Assembly (NCBI GenBank): GCA_016186625.1
Contig: JACPLG010000008.1
Span: 174,548 to 238,547 of the forward strand
Direction: 5' to 3'
Origin: Candidatus Levyibacteriota bacterium
GTDB lineage: Bacteria; Patescibacteria; Microgenomatia; Levybacterales; UBA12049
DNA: 64,000 bases
Made by a program: the position numbers and the translations under genes. Shown here piece after piece: positions 41,510-51,310 of this stretch (within the stretch, counting starts at the first letter, position 1; every line of letters begins with the position of its first letter). The notes below the pieces were generated by a model. It saw only the letters and a program-made list of their open reading frames with translations, was not told the DNA's origin and searched no databases.

Positions 41510-42325
41510 ATGCCAGACGGACAAACTCCAGAAACAACAGCTACAAGACCGCCATCTCACATTGAGACAACAAATATTACAAGAGGGATTGAAAGCGCCT
41601 GGGGGTCAGACCCTGAGTATCAAAGGTTAATACCAACTGAAACTGATATTGCTTCAAGTGTCATTGATGATATGCTCGCTGGACGAATGACCGAAGAGGA
41701 AGCAATCAGAGCAGTTGCGGCTAGAAGCGCAGAAGGAAGAGTGGCTAGTGGATTAGATACAACAACTGGCATAAACAATAGAAACAGGTTGGAGGAAAGA
41801 CTCAGAAACATTATTGGCGTAGCTAGAAGAGGCGGGGCAAAGTTAACAATTGCTTTTGCAGACTTAGATAGATTCAAACTAATTAATGACACACTAACCC
41901 ATGACGGAGGAGACGCAGTTCTTAATGCTTGGGGAGGAGTTATTTTGGCTAGTTTTCGAAGAGATGCTGATTTTGCCGGAAGATACGGCGGTGAGGAAGT
42001 AGTGTTTGTATTTCCTAATACAGATGAACTATGGACTACGGAGTTTATGGAAGGCTTACGGGAAGAAATGCCTACTACTGCAGGAGAAGCAGTTATGGGA
42101 ATGGGATACGAACTTTCCAGCCCTGCCACTATGTCAATCGGTATAGCGGAACTGTCTCTCGACCCAGAAGACAAGAGGCCAGATGAGATAGTGATGAGAG
42201 AATTAATTAAAACCGCTGACAGCAGAATGTATTTAGCAAAAGAAAATGGTAGAAATCAAACAGTTAATTCAAGAAGTGAACAACAAGTAAAGCAGCAGAT
42301 AGAACTAAAAAAGACAAATGGCTGA
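41510..42325 (+). CDS. GGDEF-domain diguanylate cyclase
   Basis: The 271-residue protein has an unrecognised 75-residue N-terminal helical part, then a GGDEF domain: TTGINNRNRLEERL, FADLDRFKLINDTLTHDGGD, the active loop RYGGEEVVF (160-164), and SIGIAEL near the end. An allosteric I-site (R151-x-x-D154) precedes it, spaced as in PleD. It should make cyclic di-GMP from two GTP. No sensor domain or membrane helix is visible. It starts one nt after gatB and overlaps dnaE by eight nt. Confidence 0.85.
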   Translation: MPDGQTPETTATRPPSHIETTNITRGIESAWGSDPEYQRLIPTETDIASSVIDDMLAGRMTEEEAIRAVAARSAEGRVASGLDTTTGINNRNRLEERLRNIIGVARRGGAKLTIAFADLDRFKLINDTLTHDGGDAVLNAWGGVILASFRRDADFAGRYGGEEVVFVFPNTDELWTTEFMEGLREEMPTTAGEAVMGMGYELSSPATMSIGIAELSLDPEDKRPDEIVMRELIKTADSRMYLAKENGRNQTVNSRSEQQVKQQIELKKTNG

Positions 42326-45300
42326 TTTTGTACATCTTCACAATCATAGTGAGTATTCACTCCTAGATGGGCTTTCAAAAATTGATGATATGATAACCCA
42401 GGTAAAAAGCTTGGGGATGTCTGCTTTGGCCATAACAGATCATGGAAATTTATATGGTGCTATTAAATTCTATAGAGCTTGCAAAGAAGCAGGAATCAAA
42501 CCAATCATAGGATGTGAAATTTATATCAGTAGAAGAACAAGACATGACAAAGAGGCGGGACTGGATTCAGATTCAAATCACCTAATTCTTCTTGTAAAAA
42601 ACGATAAAGGCTACAAAAACCTGATGAGGATAATCTCAATTGCAAATCTTGAAGGATACTATTACAGACCAAGAAGCGACATTGAGCTTTTAAAACAATA
42701 TAGTGAAGGTTTAATTTGTCTAAGTTCGTGCGTCAACGGTTATGTTTCTGAACCTTTAATAAATAATCAAGAGGAAACTTCAGTTAAGCGAGCTCAGACA
42801 CTTTCTGAAATTTTTGGTAAGGATCATTTTTATTTAGAGCTTCAGAAACATTTAAATATTAAAGAGCAAGATGAACTTAACTTAAAACTTATTAAACTTT
42901 CTGAAAAATTAGGGCTGCCACTTGTTGCAACAAATGACAACCACTATGTTAAAAAAAACGATGCTGAAGCACAGGAAGTTTTACTTTGCATCCAGACTCA
43001 GACTACCCTTACTACTCCAAACAGAAAACTTACCATGATAGATTCTCCTGATTTTTACATCAAAAGCCCAGAAGAAATGACCGGGCTTTTTGTTCAAAAC
43101 CCAGATGCTGTTGAAAATACCGTAAAGATTGCAGAAATGTGTAATTTGGAAATCCCTCTTGGAAAATGGATAATGCCTGTATTTGACGTTCCTGATAAAT
43201 CAACAACATCAGAGTATTTAACTAAGCTTGTAAATAATGGACTTAGGAAAAGATACAAAAAAATAACTAGTGAGGTAAAAAAAAGAGCTGACTACGAACT
43301 TTCTGTAATTTTAAAGAAAAAATATGAAACATACTTTTTGATAGTTGCTGACTTTGTTAATTGGGCAAAAGACCAGGGAATAAGCGTAGGCCCAGGAAGA
43401 GGCTCAGCGGCAGGCTCTGTTGTCTCATATGCGCTAGGAATTACCGACATTGATCCTTTTTTCTTCAATCTCCCATTTGAGCGGTTCCTAAATCCTGATA
43501 GGCCTTCAGCACCTGATATTGACCTTGATTTCGCAGATACAAGACGAGATGAGGTTATTGATTACGTGACTAAAAAATACGGCAGGGACAAGGTTGCCCA
43601 GATAATAACATTTGGAACCATGGAAGCAAGAGGGTCAGTGCGAGACACAGGAAGAGTAATGGGTATGCCCTATTCTGGACCCGATAGGATTGCTAAAATA
43701 ATTCCTCCTGGCTGGCAAGGACACGCAATGACAATTGATAACGCTCTTGAACAAAGTCCAGAGCTTCGTCTTGCCTACACAACTGAGCCTGAAACCAAAA
43801 AACTGTTGGATCTAGCTAAAAAAGTTGAGGGGGTGGCAAGACATGCTTCAGTCCACGCTGCAGGAGTGGTAATTGCAGACAGACCCCTGACCGAATACAC
43901 ACCGCTTCAAAGAGAGACGAATGGTGACAAAATCATTACTCAGTACGATATGTATACAGTGGGGGAAGACGGAGTGGGACTCTTGAAAATGGACTTTTTA
44001 GGCCTTAGAAACTTGACTATTATCGAAGAGACTCTGAAATTTATTAAAGCTAACAAAAACAAAGAAATAGATCTATCTACTCTTCCACTAGATGATAAAA
44101 AAACATACGATCTCTTATCTGATGCGGAAACTACAGGAATCTTTCAGCTTGAATCCGCAGGAATGAGAAGATACATAAAAGAGCTTCGACCAAATAGTAT
44201 TTTTGACCTCATGGCAATGGTTGCCTTATATAGACCCGGTCCAATGGCAAACATTCCTGAATTTATTGGAAGAAAAAGAGATCCTTCAAGAATAAAACTT
44301 CCTGACCCAAGACTAAAAGATGCGCTTGAGCATTCTTATGGAATGCTTGTTTATCAAGACGATGTACTTCTTACAACAATTGCAATAGCTGGATACAACT
44401 GGCTCGATGCTGACAAATTTAGAAAAGCCATGGGTAAAAAGATTCCGGCAGAAATGAAAAAACAAAAAGAACAGTTTTTAAAAGGTAGCATTGTCAATGG
44501 ACTCTCAGAAAAAAAAGCTGAATCTATTTTCAATTTAATCGCGCCATTTGCTGGTTATGGGTTCAATAAAGCCCACGCTGCATGCTATGCAACAATTGCA
44601 TACAGGACCGCATATCTCAAAGCGAATTACTCTGTTGAATTTATGACGGCTCTTCTTACAGCTGAGTCCCGCGGGGCCTCAGGACCTGTCAAAAATGAGA
44701 AAATAGCCCAGGCTGTTTCAGAGTGCAAAAGGCTTAAAATTACTGTTCTCTTACCAGATATTAATAAGTCAGGAAAAGACTTTGTTATTGAAAACGAAAA
44801 TTTGATCCGTTTTGGTCTTTCAGCTATTAAAAATGTTGGAGACGCCGCTATAAAAAATATTCTGCTAAATAGATCAGAAGGGACCTTCACAAGTTTTGAG
44901 GATTTTTGCAAAAGAGTTGATCTATCAACAATCAATAAGAAAACAATTGAGAGTCTTATAAAATCAGGCGCAATGGATTCTTTCGGCAATAGGGCAGATT
45001 TATTATCCTCTTATCATGATATAATTGATGAAATTCACAGGCAAAACAAACAAAAAAGTCAAGGTCAAGTTAGTCTGTTTGGAGATTCCGACTCTAAGCC
45101 GAAAACAAAACAATCAAAACCTTCTATTGAGGACTTTTCAGACCACGAAAAACTTGCATTTGAAAAAGAATTTTTGGGTTTCTACCTTACATCACATCCT
45201 CAGCTAACCAACCTGCTTGCTTTGAAATCAATAGTAACCCACGAGTTACAACACTTGGAGGAAGAACACGAAGGAGAAAAAGTTACCGTTGGAGGAATCA

Positions 45301-45539
45301 TTGAAACAATGAGAAAAATATTTACAAAAAGAACAGGCGCTGAGATGGCTTTTATCACAGTGGGTGACGAAAAGGGACTTACCATTGAGTGCGTTATATT
45401 TCCCAAGATTTACGAAAGACATAAGAGCCTTATGTTAAAAGACTCTTTGGTTGTAATAGAAGGACACGTTGATACCAAAAACGAGCGCCCAGTTATAATT
45501 GCTGAAAAAATTTCCACTATGACCTATTCCCCTTCTTGA
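42318..45539 (+). CDS. dnaE: DNA polymerase III alpha subunit
   Basis: The 1073-residue replicase has an N-terminal PHP domain (FVHLHNHSEYSLLDG, ITDHGNLYGAIKFY), the polymerase palm with GPGRGSAAGSVVSYALGI and the catalytic aspartates PDIDLDF near 399-405, AALYRPGP-like MVALYRPGPM, and the fingers. GFNKAHAACYATIAYRTAYL follows, then an HhH motif, the beta-binding QVSLFG-type peptide and an OB domain. It is somewhat shorter than E. coli DnaE (1160). It is the last gene of the gatC operon. Confidence 0.96.
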   Translation: MADFVHLHNHSEYSLLDGLSKIDDMITQVKSLGMSALAITDHGNLYGAIKFYRACKEAGIKPIIGCEIYISRRTRHDKEAGLDSDSNHLILLVKNDKGYKNLMRIISIANLEGYYYRPRSDIELLKQYSEGLICLSSCVNGYVSEPLINNQEETSVKRAQTLSEIFGKDHFYLELQKHLNIKEQDELNLKLIKLSEKLGLPLVATNDNHYVKKNDAEAQEVLLCIQTQTTLTTPNRKLTMIDSPDFYIKSPEEMTGLFVQNPDAVENTVKIAEMCNLEIPLGKWIMPVFDVPDKSTTSEYLTKLVNNGLRKRYKKITSEVKKRADYELSVILKKKYETYFLIVADFVNWAKDQGISVGPGRGSAAGSVVSYALGITDIDPFFFNLPFERFLNPDRPSAPDIDLDFADTRRDEVIDYVTKKYGRDKVAQIITFGTMEARGSVRDTGRVMGMPYSGPDRIAKIIPPGWQGHAMTIDNALEQSPELRLAYTTEPETKKLLDLAKKVEGVARHASVHAAGVVIADRPLTEYTPLQRETNGDKIITQYDMYTVGEDGVGLLKMDFLGLRNLTIIEETLKFIKANKNKEIDLSTLPLDDKKTYDLLSDAETTGIFQLESAGMRRYIKELRPNSIFDLMAMVALYRPGPMANIPEFIGRKRDPSRIKLPDPRLKDALEHSYGMLVYQDDVLLTTIAIAGYNWLDADKFRKAMGKKIPAEMKKQKEQFLKGSIVNGLSEKKAESIFNLIAPFAGYGFNKAHAACYATIAYRTAYLKANYSVEFMTALLTAESRGASGPVKNEKIAQAVSECKRLKITVLLPDINKSGKDFVIENENLIRFGLSAIKNVGDAAIKNILLNRSEGTFTSFEDFCKRVDLSTINKKTIESLIKSGAMDSFGNRADLLSSYHDIIDEIHRQNKQKSQGQVSLFGDSDSKPKTKQSKPSIEDFSDHEKLAFEKEFLGFYLTSHPQLTNLLALKSIVTHELQHLEEEHEGEKVTVGGIIETMRKIFTKRTGAEMAFITVGDEKGLTIECVIFPKIYERHKSLMLKDSLVVIEGHVDTKNERPVIIAEKISTMTYSPS

Positions 45540-45565
45540 CGAAGCTATGGACTAGCTTGTAAAAT
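45536..45565 (+). promoter_or_regulatory. Promoter of the ATP synthase operon
   Basis: TTGACG (45536-45541), 18 nt, TAAAAT (45560-45565). The spacer contains AAGCTA-TGGAC-TAGCTT, an inverted repeat. The -35 overlaps the dnaE stop codon. A Shine-Dalgarno TTGGAG follows at 45569-45574. Confidence 0.6.
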
Positions 45566-45581
45566 AAATTGGAGTTAATTC

Positions 45582-46430
45582 ATGGCATCTTTTGCGCCTG
45601 AGGTAATCTTTCAAATCGGAAGATTCCCTGTAACAAATACTGTCATTAACACCATCCTAGTAGATGGTTTTTTACTGATGCTTGCGTTTTTTGTTAATAG
45701 AAATATTTCCAAAATCCCAGGAAAGTTTCAACTCATAGCAGAGTATGTAATAGGAGGTCTTTACCGCCTTACAGAAAGTATAGCAGGAGACAAAACTTCA
45801 AGAATATTCCCCTTTTTTATTACATTTTTCCTGTTTATCTTAATTGCAAACTGGAGTGGGTTAATTCCTGGTATAAACACTTTTGGAATAATTGAGCAAC
45901 ACGGCGGGAAAACTCATATAATCCCCTTTATTAGGGCAACAACAAGCGATCTGAATACAACTCTTGCTCTTGCAGTTGTTTCACTTTTGGCAACCCACAC
46001 AATGAGTCTTCGCGTCTTAGGACTGTCCGAATATCTTTCAAGATTTATTCCTTTTTTCCCTTTCATAATTTCAGTTTTAAAAGGCAAACCGAAATTTAGC
46101 CTTGATATGAGCGGGCCAATAAACCTTGTGCTCTCAATATTTAGCCCTTTTGTATTTGTTTTTGTTGGGCTGCTGGAGCTTATATCTGAATTTGTCAAAG
46201 TGATCTCGCTTTCCTTTCGACTTTTTGGAAATATTTTTGCTGGAGAAGTAGTACTGGAAACTGTATCGGGGATATTTGCGTTTATTTTTCCTCTACCATT
46301 TTTGGTGTTAGAATTGGTTGTAGGATTTGTCCAGGCTTTGGTTTTCTCTATGCTTACTATGGCATTTATGATAATATTAACTACGCCTCATAAAGAGGCT
46401 GAGGAGGTGAGTCATTCAAGTGGAGTTTAG
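45582..46430 (+). CDS. atpB: ATP synthase F0 subunit a
   Basis: The 282-residue protein has about six membrane helices and the a-subunit signature around ISLSFRLFGNIFAGEVVLE, with the essential arginine in SFRLFGN, and the C-terminal LELVVGFVQALVFSMLTMAFM. It forms the ion half-channels against the c-ring. The gene opens the operon and its 3' end overlaps atpE by eleven nt. Confidence 0.95.
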   Translation: MASFAPEVIFQIGRFPVTNTVINTILVDGFLLMLAFFVNRNISKIPGKFQLIAEYVIGGLYRLTESIAGDKTSRIFPFFITFFLFILIANWSGLIPGINTFGIIEQHGGKTHIIPFIRATTSDLNTTLALAVVSLLATHTMSLRVLGLSEYLSRFIPFFPFIISVLKGKPKFSLDMSGPINLVLSIFSPFVFVFVGLLELISEFVKVISLSFRLFGNIFAGEVVLETVSGIFAFIFPLPFLVLELVVGFVQALVFSMLTMAFMIILTTPHKEAEEVSHSSGV

Positions 46431-46626
46431 TGTAACAGGTGGTTTAATTATTGCAATCGGAGGAATAGGTCCGGCACTTGGTGTCGGATTCATTGGGGCA
46501 AAAGCAATGGAAGCAATCGGAAGAAATCCTGAGGCTTCTGGAAGAATCCTGCCGGCAATGCTCCTTGGAATGGCGTTTGCCGAAGCTATTGCAATTTATT
46601 CTCTTATTTTAGCATTTACAGGTTAA
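46420..46626 (+). CDS. atpE: ATP synthase F0 subunit c
   Basis: The 68-residue hairpin has helix 1 (GGLIIAIGGIGPALGVGFIG), the polar loop AIGRNPEASGRI, and helix 2 with the ion carboxylate Glu55 (MAFAEAIAIYSLI). The Na+-site residues (Gln in helix 1, Ser/Thr after the Glu) are absent: Pro18 and Ala56 stand there. It is therefore likely proton-coupled. GTG start at 46420 with GAGGAGGTGA 10 nt upstream. Confidence 0.95.
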   Translation: MEFSVTGGLIIAIGGIGPALGVGFIGAKAMEAIGRNPEASGRILPAMLLGMAFAEAIAIYSLILAFTG

Positions 46627-46635
46627 ATACTTCCT

Positions 46636-47145
46636 ATGAGCATTCTTGAAGATTTTGGAGTAAATCCATTGTTGTTGATAGCACAAGTTGTAAATTTTTT
46701 AATAATTCTTTTCATTCTCAAAAGATTTATGTATAAGCCTATACTTGAGGCTATTAAAAAAAGAGGGGATGAGGTAGCGGAAGGAATAAAAAGCGCAGAA
46801 GAGGGACAGAAGAAACTAGAAGTTGCATTGGAAAAAGAAAAAGAGATACTCACAAATGCCCAAATCCAAGCAGAGAAAATAATAACTTCTGCAAGAGAAG
46901 AATCAGGAGAACTAAAAAAACAAATAGAAGAGAATACAAGAAGAGATACAGAAAGACTGGTAGAACAATCAAAAGAAACAATAAAAGAAGAGGCAAGACA
47001 AGCTGAAGAAAGGCTGATAAGGCGAATTGGAGAAATTGCGATTGCTCTTTTGGAAAAATCGCTGGGTGGGGTATTTGGTAAAAAAGAACAAAAAATAATT
47101 CTAAAAAAAGCTCTAACTGAGCTTGGGAAACAAGAACTATTATGA
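46636..47145 (+). CDS. atpF: ATP synthase F0 subunit b
   Basis: The 169-residue protein has one N-terminal helix (LLLIAQVVNFLIILFILKRF) followed by the long coiled coil typical of the peripheral stalk (PILEAIKKRGDEVAEGI, EQSKETIKEEARQAEERL). It joins F0 to the delta subunit. The start is 10 nt after atpE. Confidence 0.93.
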   Translation: MSILEDFGVNPLLLIAQVVNFLIILFILKRFMYKPILEAIKKRGDEVAEGIKSAEEGQKKLEVALEKEKEILTNAQIQAEKIITSAREESGELKKQIEENTRRDTERLVEQSKETIKEEARQAEERLIRRIGEIAIALLEKSLGGVFGKKEQKIILKKALTELGKQELL

Positions 47146-47501
47146 ATAAGAGGCTGATAAAAAAACTGGCAGAAGATAGTTACTCTAAAGAGAAACTTGA
47201 CAGGAGAAAAGTTTTTGCTTTTGCCAGAGTACTAAGACGTAGAGATTTAAGAAAATACATACGATTTCTAAAAAACTTTGAAGACAGGATGACTCTCAGA
47301 GTAACGCTACCAACAGAGACAGAAGTAGGAAGGGTCAGAAGAAGACTAAGTAAAATCTTTCCCAATAAAAAAATTGTTTTTACAATCGACCCAACTATGC
47401 TGGCAGGAATTAGAGTTATTGATTATGACAACGTTTATGAACTTTCTCTTAAGAACTCTCTGGAAACAGCACTAGACCAAATAACATCTCGGTATGATTA
47501 G
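47142..47501 (+). CDS. atpH: ATP synthase delta subunit, short form
   Basis: The 119-residue protein has the C-terminal delta signature: RVTLPTETEVGRVRRRLSKI, then DPTMLAGIRVIDYDNVYELS and NSLETAL. Typical delta is about 175-180 residues; most of the N-terminal six-helix domain that binds alpha is missing or much reduced. Position between atpF and atpA and overlaps of four and eight nt support the call. Confidence 0.85.
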   Translation: MNKRLIKKLAEDSYSKEKLDRRKVFAFARVLRRRDLRKYIRFLKNFEDRMTLRVTLPTETEVGRVRRRLSKIFPNKKIVFTIDPTMLAGIRVIDYDNVYELSLKNSLETALDQITSRYD

Positions 47502-49020
47502 AGAAGAAGACATAATAACAAAACTAGAAAAAGGCCTTATGCAGTGGAGAGGAGAGGCAAAAACCCTTAACATAGGCATTGTTGAGCGAAATACAGACGG
47601 GGTTATTCAAGCAACAGGTCTTTCAAAAGCGGTAATGGGAGAAAGGGTTGAGTTTGAAAACGGTGTTTCAGGTGTTGTTCTTAATTTAGACGAAGACTTT
47701 GTATCTATTATTCTTCTGGGTGAAGCAAGCAGTATTAAAGAAGGAGATATAGTCAAGCGAACTGGAGAAATGCTTTCCATCAACGCATCTGAGGAATTAC
47801 TAGGTAGAATTGTAGATCCGCTTGGAGAACCTCTTGATGGTAAAGCAAAAATCAAAAAAGGCAGCCTTATGCCTCTTGAAAAAATTGCGCCCGGAGTAGT
47901 TGAGCGAGAGCCAGTAAATACACCTCTTAAAACCGGCATCAAGGCAATTGATGCTATGTTTCCAATTGGACGCGGACAGAGAGAGCTTATAATTGGAGAT
48001 CGAGGTCTTGGAAAAAGCGCAATTGCAATTGACACATTTATTAATCAAAGAAATTTCAAAAAAAGCACAAGTAAGCTCAAGCCTGTTGTTTGTATTTATG
48101 TTGCGATAGGACTAAAAAGATCGACTATCGCTCAGATTGTCGGAAAACTTAAGGACAACGACGCTTTGGAGTATTCAATTGTTGTTGCAGCTTCCTCTTC
48201 TGAGCCTGCATCCTTACAGTATCTTGCTCCGTATGCAGGAACGGCAATTGCAGAATACTTCATGGGGAATGGGAAAGACGTTCTAATTGTTCACGACGAT
48301 TTGACAAAACACGCCTGGTCTTATCGGCAAATTTCGCTTGTGTTAAAAAGACCAGCTGGAAGAGAAGCCTATCCAGGGGATATTTTTTATCTTCACTCGC
48401 GCCTGTTAGAACGCTCCGTTAGACTCAATTCGAAACATGGCGGAGGGTCAATCACTGCCCTTCCGATTATTGAAACTCAGGCAAATGACATTTCCGCATA
48501 TATTCCCACAAATGTAATTTCAATAACTGATGGACAAATATATCTTCAATCTGATCTTTATAACAGTGGCGTAAGACCAGCCATTAACGTGGGGACGTCT
48601 GTTTCTCGCGTTGGAGGCTCTGCCCAGAGTCCTCTTATGAAGGGAGTTGCCGGAAAAATGAAACTTGAGCTTGCCCAATTTGCTGAACTTGCTGCTTTTT
48701 CCCAGTTTGGATCAGAATTGGATAGCGCAACCTCGGCTGCACTCGAACGTGGAAAAAGAACTCAGGAAATATTAAAACAGGGTCAATACCAACCACTTGA
48801 AGAACCATATGAAGTACTTAGTATTTGGGCTGTTACTAACGGGCACTTGGATGATATTTCTGTTGAAAAGATTGGAAAATTCGAAAGAGACTTCCACCAA
48901 TTTGTCAAAAGAAACAATCCCAAAATTATTACTGTTCTTTCTTCCGGAGATAAACTTTCGGAAGCTACATCAAAAGAATTGGAAAAAATTATAACTCAAT
49001 TCAAAAAATCATTTAAGTAA
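47494..49020 (+). CDS. atpA: ATP synthase F1 subunit alpha
   Basis: The 508-residue protein has the N-terminal beta barrel, GRIVDPLGEPLDGK, PLKTGIKAIDAMFPIGRGQR, a P-loop GDRGLGKSAIAI near 168 (usual GDRQTGKT), VPLYSNVISITDGQ-type ISAYIPTNVISITDGQIYL, and the arginine-finger region GVRPAINVGTSVSRVGGSAQ. It forms the noncatalytic sites. Confidence 0.96.
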   Translation: MIREEDIITKLEKGLMQWRGEAKTLNIGIVERNTDGVIQATGLSKAVMGERVEFENGVSGVVLNLDEDFVSIILLGEASSIKEGDIVKRTGEMLSINASEELLGRIVDPLGEPLDGKAKIKKGSLMPLEKIAPGVVEREPVNTPLKTGIKAIDAMFPIGRGQRELIIGDRGLGKSAIAIDTFINQRNFKKSTSKLKPVVCIYVAIGLKRSTIAQIVGKLKDNDALEYSIVVAASSSEPASLQYLAPYAGTAIAEYFMGNGKDVLIVHDDLTKHAWSYRQISLVLKRPAGREAYPGDIFYLHSRLLERSVRLNSKHGGGSITALPIIETQANDISAYIPTNVISITDGQIYLQSDLYNSGVRPAINVGTSVSRVGGSAQSPLMKGVAGKMKLELAQFAELAAFSQFGSELDSATSAALERGKRTQEILKQGQYQPLEEPYEVLSIWAVTNGHLDDISVEKIGKFERDFHQFVKRNNPKIITVLSSGDKLSEATSKELEKIITQFKKSFK

Positions 49021-49023
49021 TGT

Positions 49024-49881
49024 ATGGCTAATTTAATTTCAATTAAAAGAAGGGTAAGAACTGCTCAAAATGTAAGCAAAACTACAAAAGCGATGCAAAT
49101 GATTGCTGCAAGTAAACTTAAGAAGGCAGAAGATGCAGCGCTGTCCAGCCGGCCATATGTCGAAAAACTAACAAGTGTGTCGAGGAATATTTCAAAAAAG
49201 ATTGATAAAGATAACCTAATTGAATATATGAAAGTCCCAAAAGACACTTCAGGCAGTCTTATGATTTTAGTTGCTCCTGATAAGGGACTTTGCGGAGGAT
49301 TAGTTACAAATTTAGCAAGAATGCTTCTTATCTTTACAAAAGAAAATAAAAAAATCTCATATGTTACTGTGGGAAAAAAAGCAAACGGAATTGTCAGACT
49401 TTTTGCCGGGGATACCGTAGCTTCGTTTGATTTTGGCACTACACTTCCCTCATACGACACGGTTTACCCTATAATGACAATCGTTGATGATTATTTCCTG
49501 GGAAAAAAAGTGCAAGATGTTTATATCATTAATAGCAATTTTAACAGTGTTTTTTCTCAGACTCCTGTTATACACAAGCTCCTTCCTGTAAGTTTTGACT
49601 TGGAGGATAGTCAAGCCATAAATGGAAAAGCTCTTTTTGAACCGAGCGAAGACGTACTTCTCCCAGGACTAATAAGACACTATCTTGAGATGAGGCTATA
49701 TCAATCGCTTCTGGAAACATACCTTTCCGAACAAGCAGCAAGAATGCTAGCTATGCAAAATGCAACTGATAATGCTAAGGAAATAATAGAAGAACTAAGA
49801 CTTCTTTATAATAAAACGAGACAGGAAAAAATTACTAATGAAATACTAGATATTTCAGGAGGGATGTATGCCCCAGTCTAA
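49024..49881 (+). CDS. atpG: ATP synthase F1 subunit gamma
   Basis: The 285-residue rotor starts IKRRVRTAQNVSKTTKAMQM, then IAASKLKKAEDAALSSRPY, and has VAPDKGLCGGLVTNLARMLL and the C-terminal helix ARMLAMQNATDNAKEIIEEL, then YNKTRQEKITNEILDISGG. The 3' end overlaps atpD by 14 nt. Confidence 0.95.
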   Translation: MANLISIKRRVRTAQNVSKTTKAMQMIAASKLKKAEDAALSSRPYVEKLTSVSRNISKKIDKDNLIEYMKVPKDTSGSLMILVAPDKGLCGGLVTNLARMLLIFTKENKKISYVTVGKKANGIVRLFAGDTVASFDFGTTLPSYDTVYPIMTIVDDYFLGKKVQDVYIINSNFNSVFSQTPVIHKLLPVSFDLEDSQAINGKALFEPSEDVLLPGLIRHYLEMRLYQSLLETYLSEQAARMLAMQNATDNAKEIIEELRLLYNKTRQEKITNEILDISGGMYAPV

Positions 49882-51310
49882 AAACAATAACAATCTAAGG
49901 CGGCCGACCCGGAGGTCTGAGGGGGAGGGAGTAATAGTAAGAGTCTCAGGACCTGTTGTTGATGTCAGATTTCCAAATAATGTTCCTTTTGTAAATGAGG
50001 CGCTCGTTGTTGAGCGCAGTGATAAATCTGAATTAATTCTTGAGGTGGCTTTTACAATAGGAGATAAAGAAGTGAAAGCGCTTTCCCTTGGATCAACTGA
50101 CGGGCTATCCAGAGGCATGAGTGTAAAGAAAACAGGCTCTTCTATTAAAGTACCAGTCGGGCTTCCTACGCTTGGGCGGATCTTTAATGTTTTGGGAGAA
50201 CCAATTGATGGAGGAAAAAAGCTTGACACCAAAGGGGTCAGTTTTGAGCCAATTCACAAAAAAGCACCTCCCTTAACCGAGCAGGAGACTAGGCCTCAGA
50301 TTCTTGAAACTGGAATTAAGGTAATTGACCTTATTGCCCCTTTTACAAAGGGAGGAAAAATAGCTGTTTTTGGAGGCGCGGGCGTAGGAAAAACCGTTAT
50401 TGTTAAGGAACTCATTCGAAATATTGCCAAGGAACATAAGGGCCATTCTGTTTTTGCCGGGGTAGGTGAGCGGACCCGCGAAGGAACAGACCTCTGGCTT
50501 GAGATGGTCGAAGCAAAAGTTATGGACAAAACTGTTATGGTCTATGGACAGATGAATGAACCTCCCGCCAATAGACTTCGCGTTGCCCTCACTGCTCTTA
50601 CTATGGCTGAATATTTTAGAGACGTTAAGAAAGAGGACGTACTTTTGTTTATAGACAACGTTTTCCGTTTTGCTCAAGCCGGAAGCGAAGTTTCTGCTCT
50701 TCTGGGAAGAATGCCCTCAGCTGTTGGATACCAACCAACATTGGCTTCAGAAATGGGAGATTTGCAAGAAAGAATTACATCCACAAAACACGGTTCTATT
50801 ACATCAGTTCAGGCCGTATATGTGCCAGCCGATGACTATACTGATCCTGCTCCTGTTGCTATATTTTCCCATTTAGACGCGACAATTGCGCTTGAGCGAT
50901 CAATTGCAGACCAAGGAATATATCCGGCAGTTGACCCTCTTACATCCACCTCCAGAATCCTGGATCCTGGGATAGTCTCTGGGGACCACTACGACGTTGC
51001 CCGCCAAATTCAAAAAGTATTGCAGCGCTATAAAGATCTTCAGGATATCATAGCAATATTGGGAATTGACGAGCTGTCTGAGGAAGATAAGCTAACAGTT
51101 TCCCGGGCTCGCAAGATTCAAAGGTTTTTAAGCCAGCCCATGTTTGTTGCTGAAATATTTACAGGATCGCCCGGGAAGTATGTTTCAGTTAAGGACACAG
51201 TTGCGGGATTTGCGGAAATTCTGGAAGGAAAGCATGATAAACTTCCAGAGCAGGCGTTTTACATGGTTGGGACAATTGATGAGGCAGTTGAGAAGGCAAA
51301 AAAGCTATGA
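49868..51310 (+). CDS. atpD: ATP synthase F1 subunit beta
   Basis: The 480-residue catalytic subunit has VRVSGPVVDVRFPN, GRIFNVLGEPIDGG, TGIKVIDLIAPFTKGGK, the P-loop GGAGVGKTVI near 169, GERTREGTDLWLEM (catalytic Glu), VLLFIDNVFRFAQAGSEVSA and QPTLASEMGDLQERI. The N-terminus has a basic extension (RRPTRRSEG). It overlaps atpC by four nt. Confidence 0.97.
   Translation: MPQSKNNNNLRRPTRRSEGEGVIVRVSGPVVDVRFPNNVPFVNEALVVERSDKSELILEVAFTIGDKEVKALSLGSTDGLSRGMSVKKTGSSIKVPVGLPTLGRIFNVLGEPIDGGKKLDTKGVSFEPIHKKAPPLTEQETRPQILETGIKVIDLIAPFTKGGKIAVFGGAGVGKTVIVKELIRNIAKEHKGHSVFAGVGERTREGTDLWLEMVEAKVMDKTVMVYGQMNEPPANRLRVALTALTMAEYFRDVKKEDVLLFIDNVFRFAQAGSEVSALLGRMPSAVGYQPTLASEMGDLQERITSTKHGSITSVQAVYVPADDYTDPAPVAIFSHLDATIALERSIADQGIYPAVDPLTSTSRILDPGIVSGDHYDVARQIQKVLQRYKDLQDIIAILGIDELSEEDKLTVSRARKIQRFLSQPMFVAEIFTGSPGKYVSVKDTVAGFAEILEGKHDKLPEQAFYMVGTIDEAVEKAKKL

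Noticed and set aside
41620..42174. 184-residue minus-strand ORF opposite the GGDEF gene
   Set aside because: Shadow of the conserved GGDEF domain; Ser/Pro/Leu-rich composition.
45542..45559. Terminator between dnaE and atpB
   Set aside because: AAGCTA/TAGCTT is an inverted repeat but has no T run and lies in a promoter spacer.
47607..48035. 142-residue minus-strand ORF inside atpA
   Set aside because: Antisense to a highly conserved region, no start signal.
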